Source: Eubacterium sp.
GTDB taxonomy: Bacteria; Bacillota; Clostridia; Lachnospirales; Lachnospiraceae
DNA: 64,000 nt
NCBI GenBank assembly: GCA_017539165.1
Contig: JAFYHN010000035.1
Location: 62,001-126,000 of the forward strand
Direction of reading: 5' to 3'
The notes beneath the pieces are model-generated. The model worked only from the letters and a program-made list of their open reading frames with translations, had not been told where the DNA came from and did not search any database. The translations under genes and the position numbers were made by a program. This document shows, piece by piece, positions 36,439 to 44,387 of this stretch; the stretch's first letter is position 1; every line of letters starts with the position of its first letter.

Positions 36439-37152
36439 CTACTCAGATATCTTTTTTCCTTCCCAACGGAAAGCCCAAAGTACATAATACACTATACTTG
36501 CCAATGTAACCACTGTAAAATTAATTATCATAGATTTCTGATCAACTCCCTGCAGATATGATGCAGGAATTCTCGTTGTCCATGCTGCAGGAATAAATCT
36601 CCATATTCTTTCACCTAGTCCTGTCATCATAAGTGCACTTACCAGTCCTCCGAGGATACCAACTCCGATCGAAGCACCCTTACCGAGGCGAAATGCTATC
36701 ACCATCTGCCAGATATAAAGTGGGATACCTGCAAGCCAAATGAGTGCTGTTGATGTAAGGTAAACTCTGAATAAATTCGATGTACCGGATAAACTCATAC
36801 CTGTACCGAATATAAGTGTTGTCAAAACCAGTGAAAATAAACTGTATATATTAAGTATGATCACTTTTGATACAAATGCTGTGATCTTATGTTTTACAGA
36901 AAGTATATTCTGGTATGCTCCGGCACTCTGCTCAAGCTCAACCAGGCTTGCTGTAAAGATTCCTATCAGAACCGGGAAGCCTATTCCAACTGCCTCATAA
37001 AATGCAGATATTTTTGTCTGATCATTCCATCCGCAGATCTTGTAGTATGCAAGGAACATTGCGCTTATCAGGATTGGGATTACTATATGTGCATATGTGA
37101 TTGGAAGACGTTTCATCTTAAGAAGATCAACTCGAAGACATCTGAATAACAT
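36439..37152 (-). CDS. Lantibiotic-immunity ABC permease (MutG/EpiG-like)
   Basis: 237 residues, six helices, beginning CLRVDLLKMKRLPITYAHIV as in ABC-2-type LanG/LanE subunits. It follows the other permease gene by 2 nt and precedes the response regulator by 9 nt. With the partner permease and ATPase it forms a LanFEG-type complex that expels antimicrobial peptides from the membrane (family knowledge). Confidence 0.82.
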   Translation of the reverse strand: MLFRCLRVDLLKMKRLPITYAHIVIPILISAMFLAYYKICGWNDQTKISAFYEAVGIGFPVLIGIFTASLVELEQSAGAYQNILSVKHKITAFVSKVIILNIYSLFSLVLTTLIFGTGMSLSGTSNLFRVYLTSTALIWLAGIPLYIWQMVIAFRLGKGASIGVGILGGLVSALMMTGLGERIWRFIPAAWTTRIPASYLQGVDQKSMIINFTVVTLASIVYYVLWAFRWEGKKISE

Positions 37153-37154
37153 TA

Positions 37155-37886
37155 CTATCTCACCTCTCTCTTATTAAACCAGTTTAGATACAGGATTGTT
37201 CCAAGAACAAACCATACGAGTGATACGATGATTCCAGGAAGGATCACTGATGTATCAAGAAATGCGCTGCCAGCTTCGATTCGAAGTCCATTTGGCATAA
37301 CATGAAGTATCGGACATAAAACTCTCATTGGGATAGCAGATACACAGAAGATCCACTTTGAAGTAGGAGCTAATACTGTTCCTGCTACTGTTATAAAAAG
37401 ACATACGATCAGTTCAACTATCATTCCGAAGCGTTCACTAAGGAAAAGGAGGAGTGGGATTTCCCACATCTGAACTATAGTCAGAACAAAGATTGCAGCA
37501 ACTGCACCCTTAATAGGAACGCAAGTTGTAAGGAGTTTACCACCTATTGTTGAACCTGCAAAAATGATCACATTTGCTACCAGCATGATAATCGCCATAA
37601 AAAATATCTTACCAAGCATCAGCTTTCTTCTTCCTGTTGAAAGTGTCATCAGATTGTAGTACTTTGTTTTCTTCTCTCTTGCTACTGAAAGATAACTAAC
37701 GATTGCAAGCATTCCCGGAAGAAGCAGTGTGTACCACCAGTTCCAAACGCTTTCTGAGTACGCATTTTTAATTCCTGATGTGAATAAAAATGCCATTGCA
37801 AATACGATAACCGGAAATACTGGGATAAATAACATACTAACAGTTCTTCTTGTTTTTAAAAATTCAGCTTTAATTATACTAAGCAT
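37155..37886 (-). CDS. Lantibiotic-immunity ABC permease (MutE/EpiE-like)
   Basis: 243 residues, six helices. N-terminus IIKAEFLKTRRTVSMLFIPV is characteristic of MutE/EpiE-type subunits, and VAREKKTKYYNLMTL is a typical loop. ATG 37886 overlaps the ATPase stop by 8 nt. Second subunit of the LanFEG-like transporter. Confidence 0.84.
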   Translation of the reverse strand: MLSIIKAEFLKTRRTVSMLFIPVFPVIVFAMAFLFTSGIKNAYSESVWNWWYTLLLPGMLAIVSYLSVAREKKTKYYNLMTLSTGRRKLMLGKIFFMAIIMLVANVIIFAGSTIGGKLLTTCVPIKGAVAAIFVLTIVQMWEIPLLLFLSERFGMIVELIVCLFITVAGTVLAPTSKWIFCVSAIPMRVLCPILHVMPNGLRIEAGSAFLDTSVILPGIIVSLVWFVLGTILYLNWFNKREVR

Positions 37887-38592
37887 ATGCGACAGCCTCC
37901 ATTCTACTTGCTCTTACAACATCCATGAAAAGTGTTTCCAGATCAATGTTCTGATCCAGCGGACCCTCGTATCCGAGAACTCCGTCTGATATGATTCCTA
38001 CGTGATCAGCAATAAGCTGAACTTCCGAAAGTATATGACTCGAAAGTATTACCGTGATCCCCTGCTTTGGAAATGAACGGATCAGTTCTCTAAGTTCTTC
38101 AATTCCTATCGGATCAAGACCGTTTGTAGGTTCATCAAGGATCAGAAGTTTTGGACTTCCGAGAAGTGCCATCGCAATACCGAGGCGCTGCTTCATACCG
38201 AGTGAAAATTGTCCGGCTCTCTTTTTTCCCGTATTCTCAAGAGATACTGTCTTCAATACCTCATCAATTCTTTCATCACCCACACCCAGAAGAAGTGCTC
38301 TGACCTTCAGGTTTTCTCTTGCTGAAAGATTTTCATATATAGGAGGATTCTCGATAAGAGCTCCTATATCAGCAAGTGCATCTCTGTTCCAAGGTTTACC
38401 GTCAAAATCTATATCACCGTCAGTCGGCTTCAGGATTCCTGTGATCATCTTCAATGTTGTCGACTTACCTGCACCATTCGGTCCAAGAAGTCCATAAACC
38501 TGACCCTTTGGAATATTTAGTGAAACTCCATTCACCGCTGTCTGTTTCTTAAATCTCTTTGTAAGATTATCTGTTTTTAACATCATTTCCAT
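37879..38592 (-). CDS. Lantibiotic-immunity ABC ATPase (LanF-like)
   Basis: 237 residues. Walker A GPNGAGKST, signature FSLGMKQRLGIAMAL, Walker B LLILDEPTNGLD, switch His in LSSHILSE. The Glu in GALIENPPIYENL replaces the usual Q-loop glutamine, a hallmark of the LanF subgroup (E-loop). ATG 38592 has GAGG about 10 nt upstream; several in-frame Met codons make the exact start uncertain by a few residues. No lantibiotic precursor or LanBCM gene is in the window, so resistance, not self-immunity, is likely. Confidence 0.9.
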   Translation of the reverse strand: MEMMLKTDNLTKRFKKQTAVNGVSLNIPKGQVYGLLGPNGAGKSTTLKMITGILKPTDGDIDFDGKPWNRDALADIGALIENPPIYENLSARENLKVRALLLGVGDERIDEVLKTVSLENTGKKRAGQFSLGMKQRLGIAMALLGSPKLLILDEPTNGLDPIGIEELRELIRSFPKQGITVILSSHILSEVQLIADHVGIISDGVLGYEGPLDQNIDLETLFMDVVRASRMEAVAYA

Positions 38593-38686
38593 AATTACCA
38601 TCCTCACTTTCTTTCATCGTTTTTTCCTTAATTGCTTTCGATGATTGGAGTATATGGAAAAAAAATAAAGAATTTATGAAGATTTC

Positions 38687-38724
38687 AAAAAAAGAACCAT
38701 ACATTTCTGCATAGTTCTTTTTTT
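38687..38724. terminator. Bidirectional terminator
   Basis: A 13-bp stem (AAAGAACCATACA, loop TTTC, TGCATAGTTCTTT, one G-U) is flanked by A7 and T7. It terminates the small membrane protein gene on minus and insulates the LanFEG promoter. Confidence 0.9.
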
Positions 38725-38728
38725 GCTT

Positions 38729-39055
38729 CTATCCAAAGGCTTTTTTCTCGACGTATATCATCATCTTATTATACAGGTATATGTACGATGCCAGGAATGT
38801 AAGTCCTGCAAGGTATATGATGACCGCCAATTGTGTGGCTATCCCGACTGCCACCATGGCAAGTACTCCCAGAATGAAGGCACACACTGTTTTTATATGA
38901 TGCATCTTCCATTTGTGTTTAAAGAATACGATTCTAGCGTTAAGTTCAATATTATTACCGTATTTCCGTTTCGACCGCTTCTTATAAATGTATACCAAAA
39001 CACTGAATATCAAACACATGATTCCCAAAAATATAATCCCGGTACTTAACGACAT
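38729..39055 (-). CDS. Small membrane protein, three helices
   Basis: 108 residues: helices at about 5-23 (GIIFLGIMCLIFSVLVYIY), 57-75 (TVCAFILGVLAMVAVGIAT) and 78-97, separated by a basic loop. GAGAGG precedes ATG 39055 and a terminator follows 5 nt after the stop. The opposite strand is also open for 108 codons but lacks a ribosome site. Function unknown. Confidence 0.7.
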   Translation of the reverse strand: MSLSTGIIFLGIMCLIFSVLVYIYKKRSKRKYGNNIELNARIVFFKHKWKMHHIKTVCAFILGVLAMVAVGIATQLAVIIYLAGLTFLASYIYLYNKMMIYVEKKAFG

Positions 39056-39215
39056 TTCTATTCACCTCTCTTTCTAATAAACTGGTATCTCTCTGTTCAA
39101 CTGTAGAATACCTCATCTATAACATGAAAGGTTGTCCGCTGTTGTGAGCTGTCGCATAAATGTCGTAAGCTGTTGGATTACTGTTATTTCATCCAGCTTT
39201 GGTGCACATACCTAA

Positions 39216-39518
39216 TTATACTTCGTAGTCCAGGCATACTCTTGACTTTGTATATGGTCTAACTTTGCCGTCAGCAACCGCAACATGTGCAGGATGTACT
39301 GCATAGCCCTTCAGAGATGCTTCATCCTCAAAAGAAGAATCAAGCATCAGGTCTGCATTTGAAGAAGCAAGACCTTCTATATTCACCTTGATATCAATAA
39401 GTCCCGGTATCTGACCTGCAAGTCCCTCAAGTCCGGCTTTGATATCCGCCTTAACCTGTGCTTTTTCTGCATCAGATAATTCATCCTTAAGCTGCCATAA
39501 GATTACGTGTTTAACCAT
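39216..39518 (-). CDS. Dabb-family (stress-responsive alpha-beta barrel) protein
   Basis: 100 residues beginning MVKHVILWQLKDE, with LMLDSSFEDEASLKGYAVHP, the standard Dabb pattern. These ferredoxin-like-fold dimers occur widely, mostly without known reaction. Strong AGGAGG before ATG 39518. It follows the Fic gene but is 33 nt away, with no sign of functional relation. Confidence 0.88.
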   Translation of the reverse strand: MVKHVILWQLKDELSDAEKAQVKADIKAGLEGLAGQIPGLIDIKVNIEGLASSNADLMLDSSFEDEASLKGYAVHPAHVAVADGKVRPYTKSRVCLDYEV

Positions 39519-39551
39519 TTTGTTTCCTCCTAATAATTTGAAAATATTATT

Positions 39552-40694
39552 TTATTGTTGCCTCAAACGAATTCTATTCTGTTTAAACAAGTATTTTCCT
39601 TTACCCTTGCCTTTCATAGAATAAATAATATCTAAATCACGCATTTTCTTTATTAATTCCGATGCTGGAGAAGCTGTTATCTTCAATATATTCATTACTT
39701 CTGTCCGTCCGAAAAAACAATCAAAACCATACTCATCAAACAATCGCTGAATATTCTGTTTGGTTTTATTTGTTATGAAATCAGGGATATCAATGTCCTG
39801 TTTTTTATCTTCAATGTCCTGTTTTTTATCTTCAATGTCCTGTTTTTTATCTTCAATGTCCTGTTTATGTTTCTCCCATCGGATATGTGTGTAACGATTT
39901 TTAAGTTCATTTGTTTCTCCTAAAAGAAGATTTTTCAAAAACATTTCTAAATACTCTGTCGTCTCACGAATTCCTTTGGAAAAATCATTATAATTTGCTC
40001 TTACCAACGAGTTTCTAAAATACCATGCATTCTCTGCAAAAATATCATTTGTCACATCAAATCCCATAGACCGAAGATACTTGATAAAAAATACAGCTGT
40101 AGTTCTGGTGTTTCCTTCACCAAATGCATGAATCTGCCATAATCGAGCAACAAACTTAGCAAGATGTGAAATAATTGAAGAAATACTGTCTGTAGAATAC
40201 TCATACTCTTTTTCTGTTCGAATATCATATTCCAACATTTCTCTCAATTCCAAGGCATTACCATAATGAACAGAGGCTCCATCTAAAACCCATTCTTTTT
40301 TTGAAATATTGTAGTCTCTAATCTTTCCTGCATGAGAAAAAACACCCTCAAACAATCTTTTATGGATTCCAACATACTGTGGAACAGAAAATGTGAATGC
40401 ATTTTCTGAAAGAATAGTTGCTATTCGAACAGAAACAACATCAGCTTCTTTAGTACGATTCTCATCTCTATTCGAGTTTTCTTTATAATAGCTTTCGATT
40501 AGTTTTCCAGCCTCTGATATCGTTATTTTGCCATCGATATTATCCTTAGCTGTCTTCTTCAGATAATCAGATGTATCAAGTCCATCAACAGCCTGCAAAC
40601 CAATCGCTGTATACCAAGCATAACCCAATTCCCTTTTTGCAGGTTCTGTCTGCTTTATATATTCCTCAAAAGGATCTTTTTTTATATCATCCAC
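39552..40694 (-). CDS. Fic-domain protein (AMP-transferase type) with heptapeptide repeat
   Basis: 380 residues from a GTG start behind AAGGAGG. Catalytic loop HAFGEGNTRTTAV near 190 matches HxFx(D/E)GNxRxxR except that the last Arg of the motif is Thr. An inhibitory helix motif (S/T)xxxE(N/G) occurs before the Fic core in TILSEN, so it looks like an intramolecularly restrained (class II) Fic. Residues of about 278-302 are four repeats of KQDIEDK. The C-terminus carries a winged-helix-like domain (MNILKITASPASELIKKMRDL). Usual activity is adding AMP to a protein Thr or Tyr; target unknown. Confidence 0.87.
   Translation of the reverse strand: MDDIKKDPFEEYIKQTEPAKRELGYAWYTAIGLQAVDGLDTSDYLKKTAKDNIDGKITISEAGKLIESYYKENSNRDENRTKEADVVSVRIATILSENAFTFSVPQYVGIHKRLFEGVFSHAGKIRDYNISKKEWVLDGASVHYGNALELREMLEYDIRTEKEYEYSTDSISSIISHLAKFVARLWQIHAFGEGNTRTTAVFFIKYLRSMGFDVTNDIFAENAWYFRNSLVRANYNDFSKGIRETTEYLEMFLKNLLLGETNELKNRYTHIRWEKHKQDIEDKKQDIEDKKQDIEDKKQDIDIPDFITNKTKQNIQRLFDEYGFDCFFGRTEVMNILKITASPASELIKKMRDLDIIYSMKGKGKGKYLFKQNRIRLRQQ
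39790..39869. repeat. 21-bp tandem repeat within the fic gene
   Basis: Three exact units of TCAATGTCCTG-N10 (39790-39810, 39811-39831, 39832-39852) and a partial fourth. Because 21 is a multiple of three, copy-number change leaves the frame intact and only alters the length of a charged KQDIEDK linker. Confidence 0.92.
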
Positions 40695-40827
40695 TACATA
40701 TTCCTCCTTTTTGGAATTTTCTATAATATAATAACCATCTGTATCTATACCAATTCAACATGTTCCCTCACTCCTAACCCACGTAAGGAACGTAGCTTCT
40801 TCATCATACATCGTTTACGGATATATA

Positions 40828-41109
40828 TCAATCGTCGAGGTCCAATTCCTCTTTCTTTTTCTTTCCTTCCACAAACCACCTGTAGTCATCTCCGTAATAC
40901 AGATGGCTCTCATATCCGTCCACATAAATAGTATATCTGATTCCGGTAGCTCCGGCTCTCAGATTCGCAGCGCGCCTCACATCCGTTATCCTCTGAACCT
41001 CATACGTCGTCCCGTCATCCCAATGAATCGCCTTCGGAATCAGGCTGCCATCCTTTGTAAATTCAACATTAACATCCACATATATCTTATACGGGCTCTC
41101 ATCAAACAT
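40828..41109 (-). CDS. Small conserved-looking hypothetical protein
   Basis: 93 residues (MFDESPYKIYVDVNVEFTKD...), beta-rich with an acidic C-terminus; no membrane segment. ATG 41109 lies about 9 nt after GAGGAG; a GTG 18 nt further up would overlap that site. It is transcribed divergently from the S24 repressor gene from a near-consensus promoter (TTGAAA-17-TATAAT), so it may belong to the repressor's regulon, as small proteins next to LexA-like genes often do. Function not known. Confidence 0.7.
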   Translation of the reverse strand: MFDESPYKIYVDVNVEFTKDGSLIPKAIHWDDGTTYEVQRITDVRRAANLRAGATGIRYTIYVDGYESHLYYGDDYRWFVEGKKKKEELDLDD

Positions 41110-41167
41110 ATCCAAATCACTCCTCACTTAACTCACCTACCAATTAAACACTGTCTTTTATGCCTTT

Positions 41168-41196
41168 ATTATAATTCGTATTTTTTGCGATTTCAA
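41168..41196 (-). promoter_or_regulatory. Promoter of the 93-residue protein gene
   Basis: On minus TTGAAA (complement of 41191-41196), 17 bp, TATAAT (complement of 41168-41173). The sequence TGCGATTT at 41186-41193 overlaps the -35 box and recurs at 41227-41234 beside the divergent promoter. Confidence 0.75.
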
Positions 41197-41226
41197 GTGT
41201 ATTTTAAAAATATTTATCTTTTATTG

Positions 41227-41266
41227 TGCGATTTTTCTTGATTAACCTTATAAAATGTAGTATAGT
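41227..41266 (+). promoter_or_regulatory. Promoter of the S24 repressor gene with operator candidate
   Basis: TTGATT (41238-41243), 17 bp, TATAGT (41261-41266). The shared TGCGATTT octamer (41227-41234) lies 3 bp upstream of the -35 box. Two octamers, one per promoter, would let the repressor control both directions. Confidence 0.7.
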
Positions 41267-41330
41267 CCTATATAACGAAACCATACATATCAATAACTAT
41301 GGAAATGTATTTATAACGGACGGTGATCAT

Positions 41331-42044
41331 ATGTTAAATATAGGAGAAGTGTTAGCAAAAAGCAGAAAAGAAAACAGTCTGTCTCAGATTGAGGTTTCAA
41401 AGATTATGGAGTCATACAATTATCCCATCAATAACAAAGTTCTGTCAGCATGGGAAAAAGGTAAATCAACACCAAATCCCGCTCAGTTTCTGCACCTGTG
41501 CAAGATATACGGAATAACAGATATATACTCTGCTTTTCTGGAACCGAATCCGGACAATCCGATGAGCGAGCTGAACGAGGCCGGAAAAGCTAAAGTTATG
41601 GAATATATAGAACTCCTTAAGCTCGATAAACGATATACTATCGCACCTGCAGTTCATGAGGAGAATATTATAGAATTCCCACACCGTGAACTTCCTCTAT
41701 TCATTCTGCCTGCATCTGCAGGTTCAGGAGAATTTCTCGACGATGGAAAATATGAGATGGTTGTAGTTGGAAGTGAAGTTCCGGATACAGCAAGTTTCGG
41801 AATAAGACTTAACGGAGACAGCATGACTCCGCGTTACCTTGACGGTCAGATTGTGTGGGTATACAGAACAACAGAACTTGTTAACGGAGATATAGGTATC
41901 TTCTATCTTGATGGAAATGCATACTGCAAGAGACTTCACAAAAAGAAGAACTCACTTGAACTGGTATCCATCAACCCTAAATACGCGCCTATCCCTGTAA
42001 CAGCAAACAGTGATTTTAGAATATTTGGACGAGTTGTATCGTAA
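41331..42044 (+). CDS. XRE-type HTH / S24 peptidase repressor (LexA-CI-like)
   Basis: 237 residues. N-terminal HTH of XRE type (LAKSRKENSLSQIEVSKIME) and C-terminal S24 domain with catalytic Ser near 164 (GDSMTPRYLDGQIVWV) and Lys near 199 (YCKRLHKK). A possible self-cleavage bond is Ala-Gly in PASAGSG. The architecture is that of repressors inactivated by RecA-stimulated autocleavage after DNA damage (family knowledge). ATG 41331 chosen because the upstream open frame reaches into the promoter. The ribosome site is weak (GGTGAT). Confidence 0.9.
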   Translation: MLNIGEVLAKSRKENSLSQIEVSKIMESYNYPINNKVLSAWEKGKSTPNPAQFLHLCKIYGITDIYSAFLEPNPDNPMSELNEAGKAKVMEYIELLKLDKRYTIAPAVHEENIIEFPHRELPLFILPASAGSGEFLDDGKYEMVVVGSEVPDTASFGIRLNGDSMTPRYLDGQIVWVYRTTELVNGDIGIFYLDGNAYCKRLHKKKNSLELVSINPKYAPIPVTANSDFRIFGRVVS

Positions 42045-42061
42045 ATAGCTATATGGCAAAC

Positions 42062-42091
42062 AAAATGTGGGGACAGTATCCCCACATTTTT
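42062..42091. terminator. Bidirectional terminator
   Basis: Perfect 12-bp arms AAAATGTGGGGA (42062-42073) and TCCCCACATTTT (42079-42090). It ends the S24 repressor transcript and abuts the stop codon of the ArsC-like gene on minus. Confidence 0.88.
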
Positions 42092-42431
42092 AATCCCATT
42101 CTTTCCAGACTTCCGGCTTATATCCAACAGTCGCCTTCTTGCCATTACGAACGATAGGCATAATAATGATCTGTTGATTCTCAAGAATCTTTTCTTCTTT
42201 ATCTTCATCAGCTATATACTGAATCAGTGCCAGTGTATCTTTGTCCTTTGCGTTAGTGTCAATCATGTTATCAAGTCCACCAACAGCCTGTTTAACAGAA
42301 TTGAACTCACCCTTGCTTAGTCCTTTCTCCTTCATATCGACAAACTGGAACTTGATCCCACGTTCCTTGAAGTATCTCTCAGCCTTACGTGAATCCGCAC
42401 TCTTCTTAGTACCAAATATCTGAATGTTCAT
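42090..42431 (-). CDS. ArsC/Spx-like thioredoxin-fold protein lacking the active-site cysteine
   Basis: 113 residues with the ArsC/Spx fold: IQIFGTKKSADSRKAERYFKE at the N-terminus, KGLSKGEF, and IMPIVRNGKKATVGYKPEVW at the end. In true ArsC and Spx the first loop carries CxxC or Cys; here it reads KKSADSRK with no Cys at all in the protein. It therefore cannot be a thiol-based arsenate reductase and may be a binding or regulatory protein. Ribosome site AAAGGTGG. Confidence 0.82.
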   Translation of the reverse strand: MNIQIFGTKKSADSRKAERYFKERGIKFQFVDMKEKGLSKGEFNSVKQAVGGLDNMIDTNAKDKDTLALIQYIADEDKEEKILENQQIIIMPIVRNGKKATVGYKPEVWKEWD

Positions 42432-42445
42432 ATTAAAACGCCACC

Positions 42446-42480
42446 TTTTTCTATTTATATTTTTCTATTTATATTTTTCT
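42446..42480. repeat. 14-bp tandem repeat, 2.5 copies
   Basis: TTTTTCTATTTATA at 42446-42459 and 42460-42473, then TTTTTCT. It lies in the leader of the ArsC-like gene. Low complexity; role not evident. Confidence 0.8.
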
Positions 42481-42493
42481 AATCACATTCTTC

Positions 42494-43129
42494 TTAAAAA
42501 ACAAGTTTAATCTCAACCTTAATGTCATCATCAACAAGTTTTTTAAATGTTTCACCATCTTCAGGTTTTCCAACCAATTTACCGTAATGAGTAGGTATAG
42601 CATACTCCGGCTTGATCTTATTTATAAGCCCTGCAGCATCCTTTGGATTCATAGTATAGAATCCTCCTATAGGAATCAAAGCAATATCACACTTCACCTG
42701 TTCTGCTTCCTTAGTAGCATCCATATCCCCTGCTACATAGATTCTCTTTCCATCAATGTTAAGAACATATCCCACCCATCCTGCATTCTTAGAATGGAAT
42801 GGTTTCAGAACATTATATGCCGGAACAGTTTCAAATGTAAAATCAGCCGTCTCATAAGTCTGTCCCTGGATAACCTCAATAATATTCTCAACCGGTGTAT
42901 TCTTATCTACTTTCTTGCGCATGGGCTGTGGAACGACTAATACAGTATCACTTTTCAGGATCTTTTTAACATCCTCCGGTGAATAATGATCATAATGATC
43001 ATGCGTAATAAAAATGTAATCTGCATCCCCCACACTACCATCAATCTCAAAAGGATCGAAATATATTATCTTCCCGATATCGATTCGTATACTACTGTGT
43101 GTGTTTACTGTAATACTTGAAATATCCAT
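42494..43129 (-). CDS. Metallo-beta-lactamase-fold hydrolase (UlaG-like)
   Basis: 211 residues. Zinc motif HDHYDHYS near 43-50, a second ligand region VAGDMDAT and a terminal PTHYGKLVGKPEDG. The short form and lack of an inserted domain match UlaG/YtkL-like hydrolases of unknown substrate. Starts behind AGGAGG; 62 nt from the ArsC-like gene downstream. Confidence 0.87.
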   Translation of the reverse strand: MDISSITVNTHSSIRIDIGKIIYFDPFEIDGSVGDADYIFITHDHYDHYSPEDVKKILKSDTVLVVPQPMRKKVDKNTPVENIIEVIQGQTYETADFTFETVPAYNVLKPFHSKNAGWVGYVLNIDGKRIYVAGDMDATKEAEQVKCDIALIPIGGFYTMNPKDAAGLINKIKPEYAIPTHYGKLVGKPEDGETFKKLVDDDIKVEIKLVF

Positions 43130-43150
43130 AACAAATACCTCCTACATTTA

Positions 43151-43693
43151 TTATTCCCACTCAATCTCATCACCATGTTTATCAAGAAAATCAAGTGCTG
43201 CAGACTCATCCTCGATAAGATGATCTATAATCATACCAAAATCACGCGCTAATTTCTTATTCTCTTCACTAACCCCTTCAATATAAGCCGCATACATACA
43301 ATATTCTGGATCTGGAGAAATAACCTCTAAAATCTCAGGTTCATTGTATTCAAGATATTTATTTAAAAACACATCCCAATTATATCCAGACATATTAGCA
43401 TGACGATTTTTTTTAATCATTTTAGATTCTAATCGTTGAACTTTATCACGATTCAAATATAAACAAATACTAATTTCATCTTCAATATCCTTAAATATAA
43501 CTACCGATACGTAATTATGAGAATAAATATCCTCTTTTACTATTGAATCATCCAAACTACTAACCGTATCACTTGTAATACTTTCTTCTGAATCCGTGAA
43601 ATATGTTGTGTCATAACTCGAACCTCTTGATGAACACCCAAATAAAATAAAACACAATATCAAAACAAGTATACAATATAAGTAACATTTCAT
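43151..43693 (-). CDS. Lipoprotein of unknown function
   Basis: About 180 residues: signal (YCILVLILCFILFGC) with lipobox LFGC, an acidic Ser/Asp-rich linker, then a domain of about 120 residues (YVSVVIFKDIEDEISICLYL). The ATG at 43693 follows TTAGGTG closely; an in-frame ATG at 43717 is an alternative. More AT-rich than the genes to its left. Its place at the edge of the toxin region suggests an accessory or immunity function, unproven. Confidence 0.65.
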   Translation of the reverse strand: MKCYLYCILVLILCFILFGCSSRGSSYDTTYFTDSEESITSDTVSSLDDSIVKEDIYSHNYVSVVIFKDIEDEISICLYLNRDKVQRLESKMIKKNRHANMSGYNWDVFLNKYLEYNEPEILEVISPDPEYCMYAAYIEGVSEENKKLARDFGMIIDHLIEDESAALDFLDKHGDEIEWE

Positions 43694-43756
43694 ATCACCT
43701 AATATTTTAGTCTTCATAACAAAAACTGCTTCGCCTTTCCTGAAATCCTTTTACTT

Positions 43757-44026
43757 TTAATACGTTGGGCTGGAATTCCCCCTCATATTTTCCCTTAATT
43801 CTTCAATCAATTTTTGTTCATATTTCTGCTCTGTCTTAGAAAGTACTGCCTTTACATTTTCTTCCGCTTTATCAGCCTGAGCAAGAGTAATCTCAGCAAG
43901 ATCTGGTCTTTTTAAGACATAATACTGAAAATAAGCCAGAACTCTTCGTCCATTTAGATCCATATCGGTTTCTAAAATAGGTCTAATCTTTTCATAAAAC
44001 TTCATCGCATTGTTTGGATTATACAT
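43757..44026 (-). CDS. Small hypothetical protein, possible immunity gene
   Basis: 89 residues, soluble and helical (MKFYEKIRPILETDMDLNGR; a Glu/Lys-rich second half likely coiled). No clear ribosome site. It begins MYNPNN, like the small protein at 44388 (MYNPSE), which may mean shared ancestry of the two 5' ends by recombination. Placed just after an RHS fragment, a usual location for immunity genes. Function not known. Confidence 0.5.
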   Translation of the reverse strand: MYNPNNAMKFYEKIRPILETDMDLNGRRVLAYFQYYVLKRPDLAEITLAQADKAEENVKAVLSKTEQKYEQKLIEELRENMRGNSSPTY

Positions 44027-44100
44027 CAAATACGACTAATAGAATATAATATCATAATAACATCCAACACTACTATCTTGCAAAAGCAATCACTTTACAC

Positions 44101-44290
44101 ATTAGTATACTCTGTAGTATTTCCGAGTGCATCTGTTACTTTTTTAAGGTTTCCATTTTCATCATAAGTATACTCATAACTATTACTTTCAGCATCAGTA
44201 GTCTTACTGATAAGATTTCCATTCAGGTCATATTCATAAACCGTCTTATCTGAACCATTAGATGTTTCCTCAGATACCTACTTTTTCATA
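44101..44290 (-). pseudogene. RHS/YD-repeat fragment (pseudogene)
   Basis: On minus one frame reads SEETSNGSDKTVYEYDLNGN and continues through YEYTYDENGNLKKVTDALGN to a stop at about 44100. Just upstream the frame is broken (YQYEKVGI then stop). 44207-44277 matches 51866-51936 of the large RHS gene at 66 of 71 bases. This is a displaced piece of RHS core, as left behind by toxin-tip exchange. The rest of 44030-44387 has no gene I can support. Confidence 0.88.
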
Positions 44291-44387
44291 CTGATATGAA
44301 TCAGCATCCAAGAATATTAAAGAAAACCAAATATTAATAGTCAAAACAAGCCAGATAATTATACCATTATCTGACTCGTCGATTATA

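Noticed and set aside
38723..39049. 108-codon plus-strand frame opposite the small membrane protein
   Set aside because: The minus-strand frame has a good ribosome site, membrane helices and a terminator; the plus frame has none of these.
39790..39869. Possible CRISPR-like array
   Set aside because: 21-bp units are directly adjacent without spacers and lie in frame within the fic gene.
41186..41205. GATTTCAAGTGTATTTT as a sixth copy of the covarying palindrome
   Set aside because: Only one arm resembles the repeat; no complementary left arm is present.
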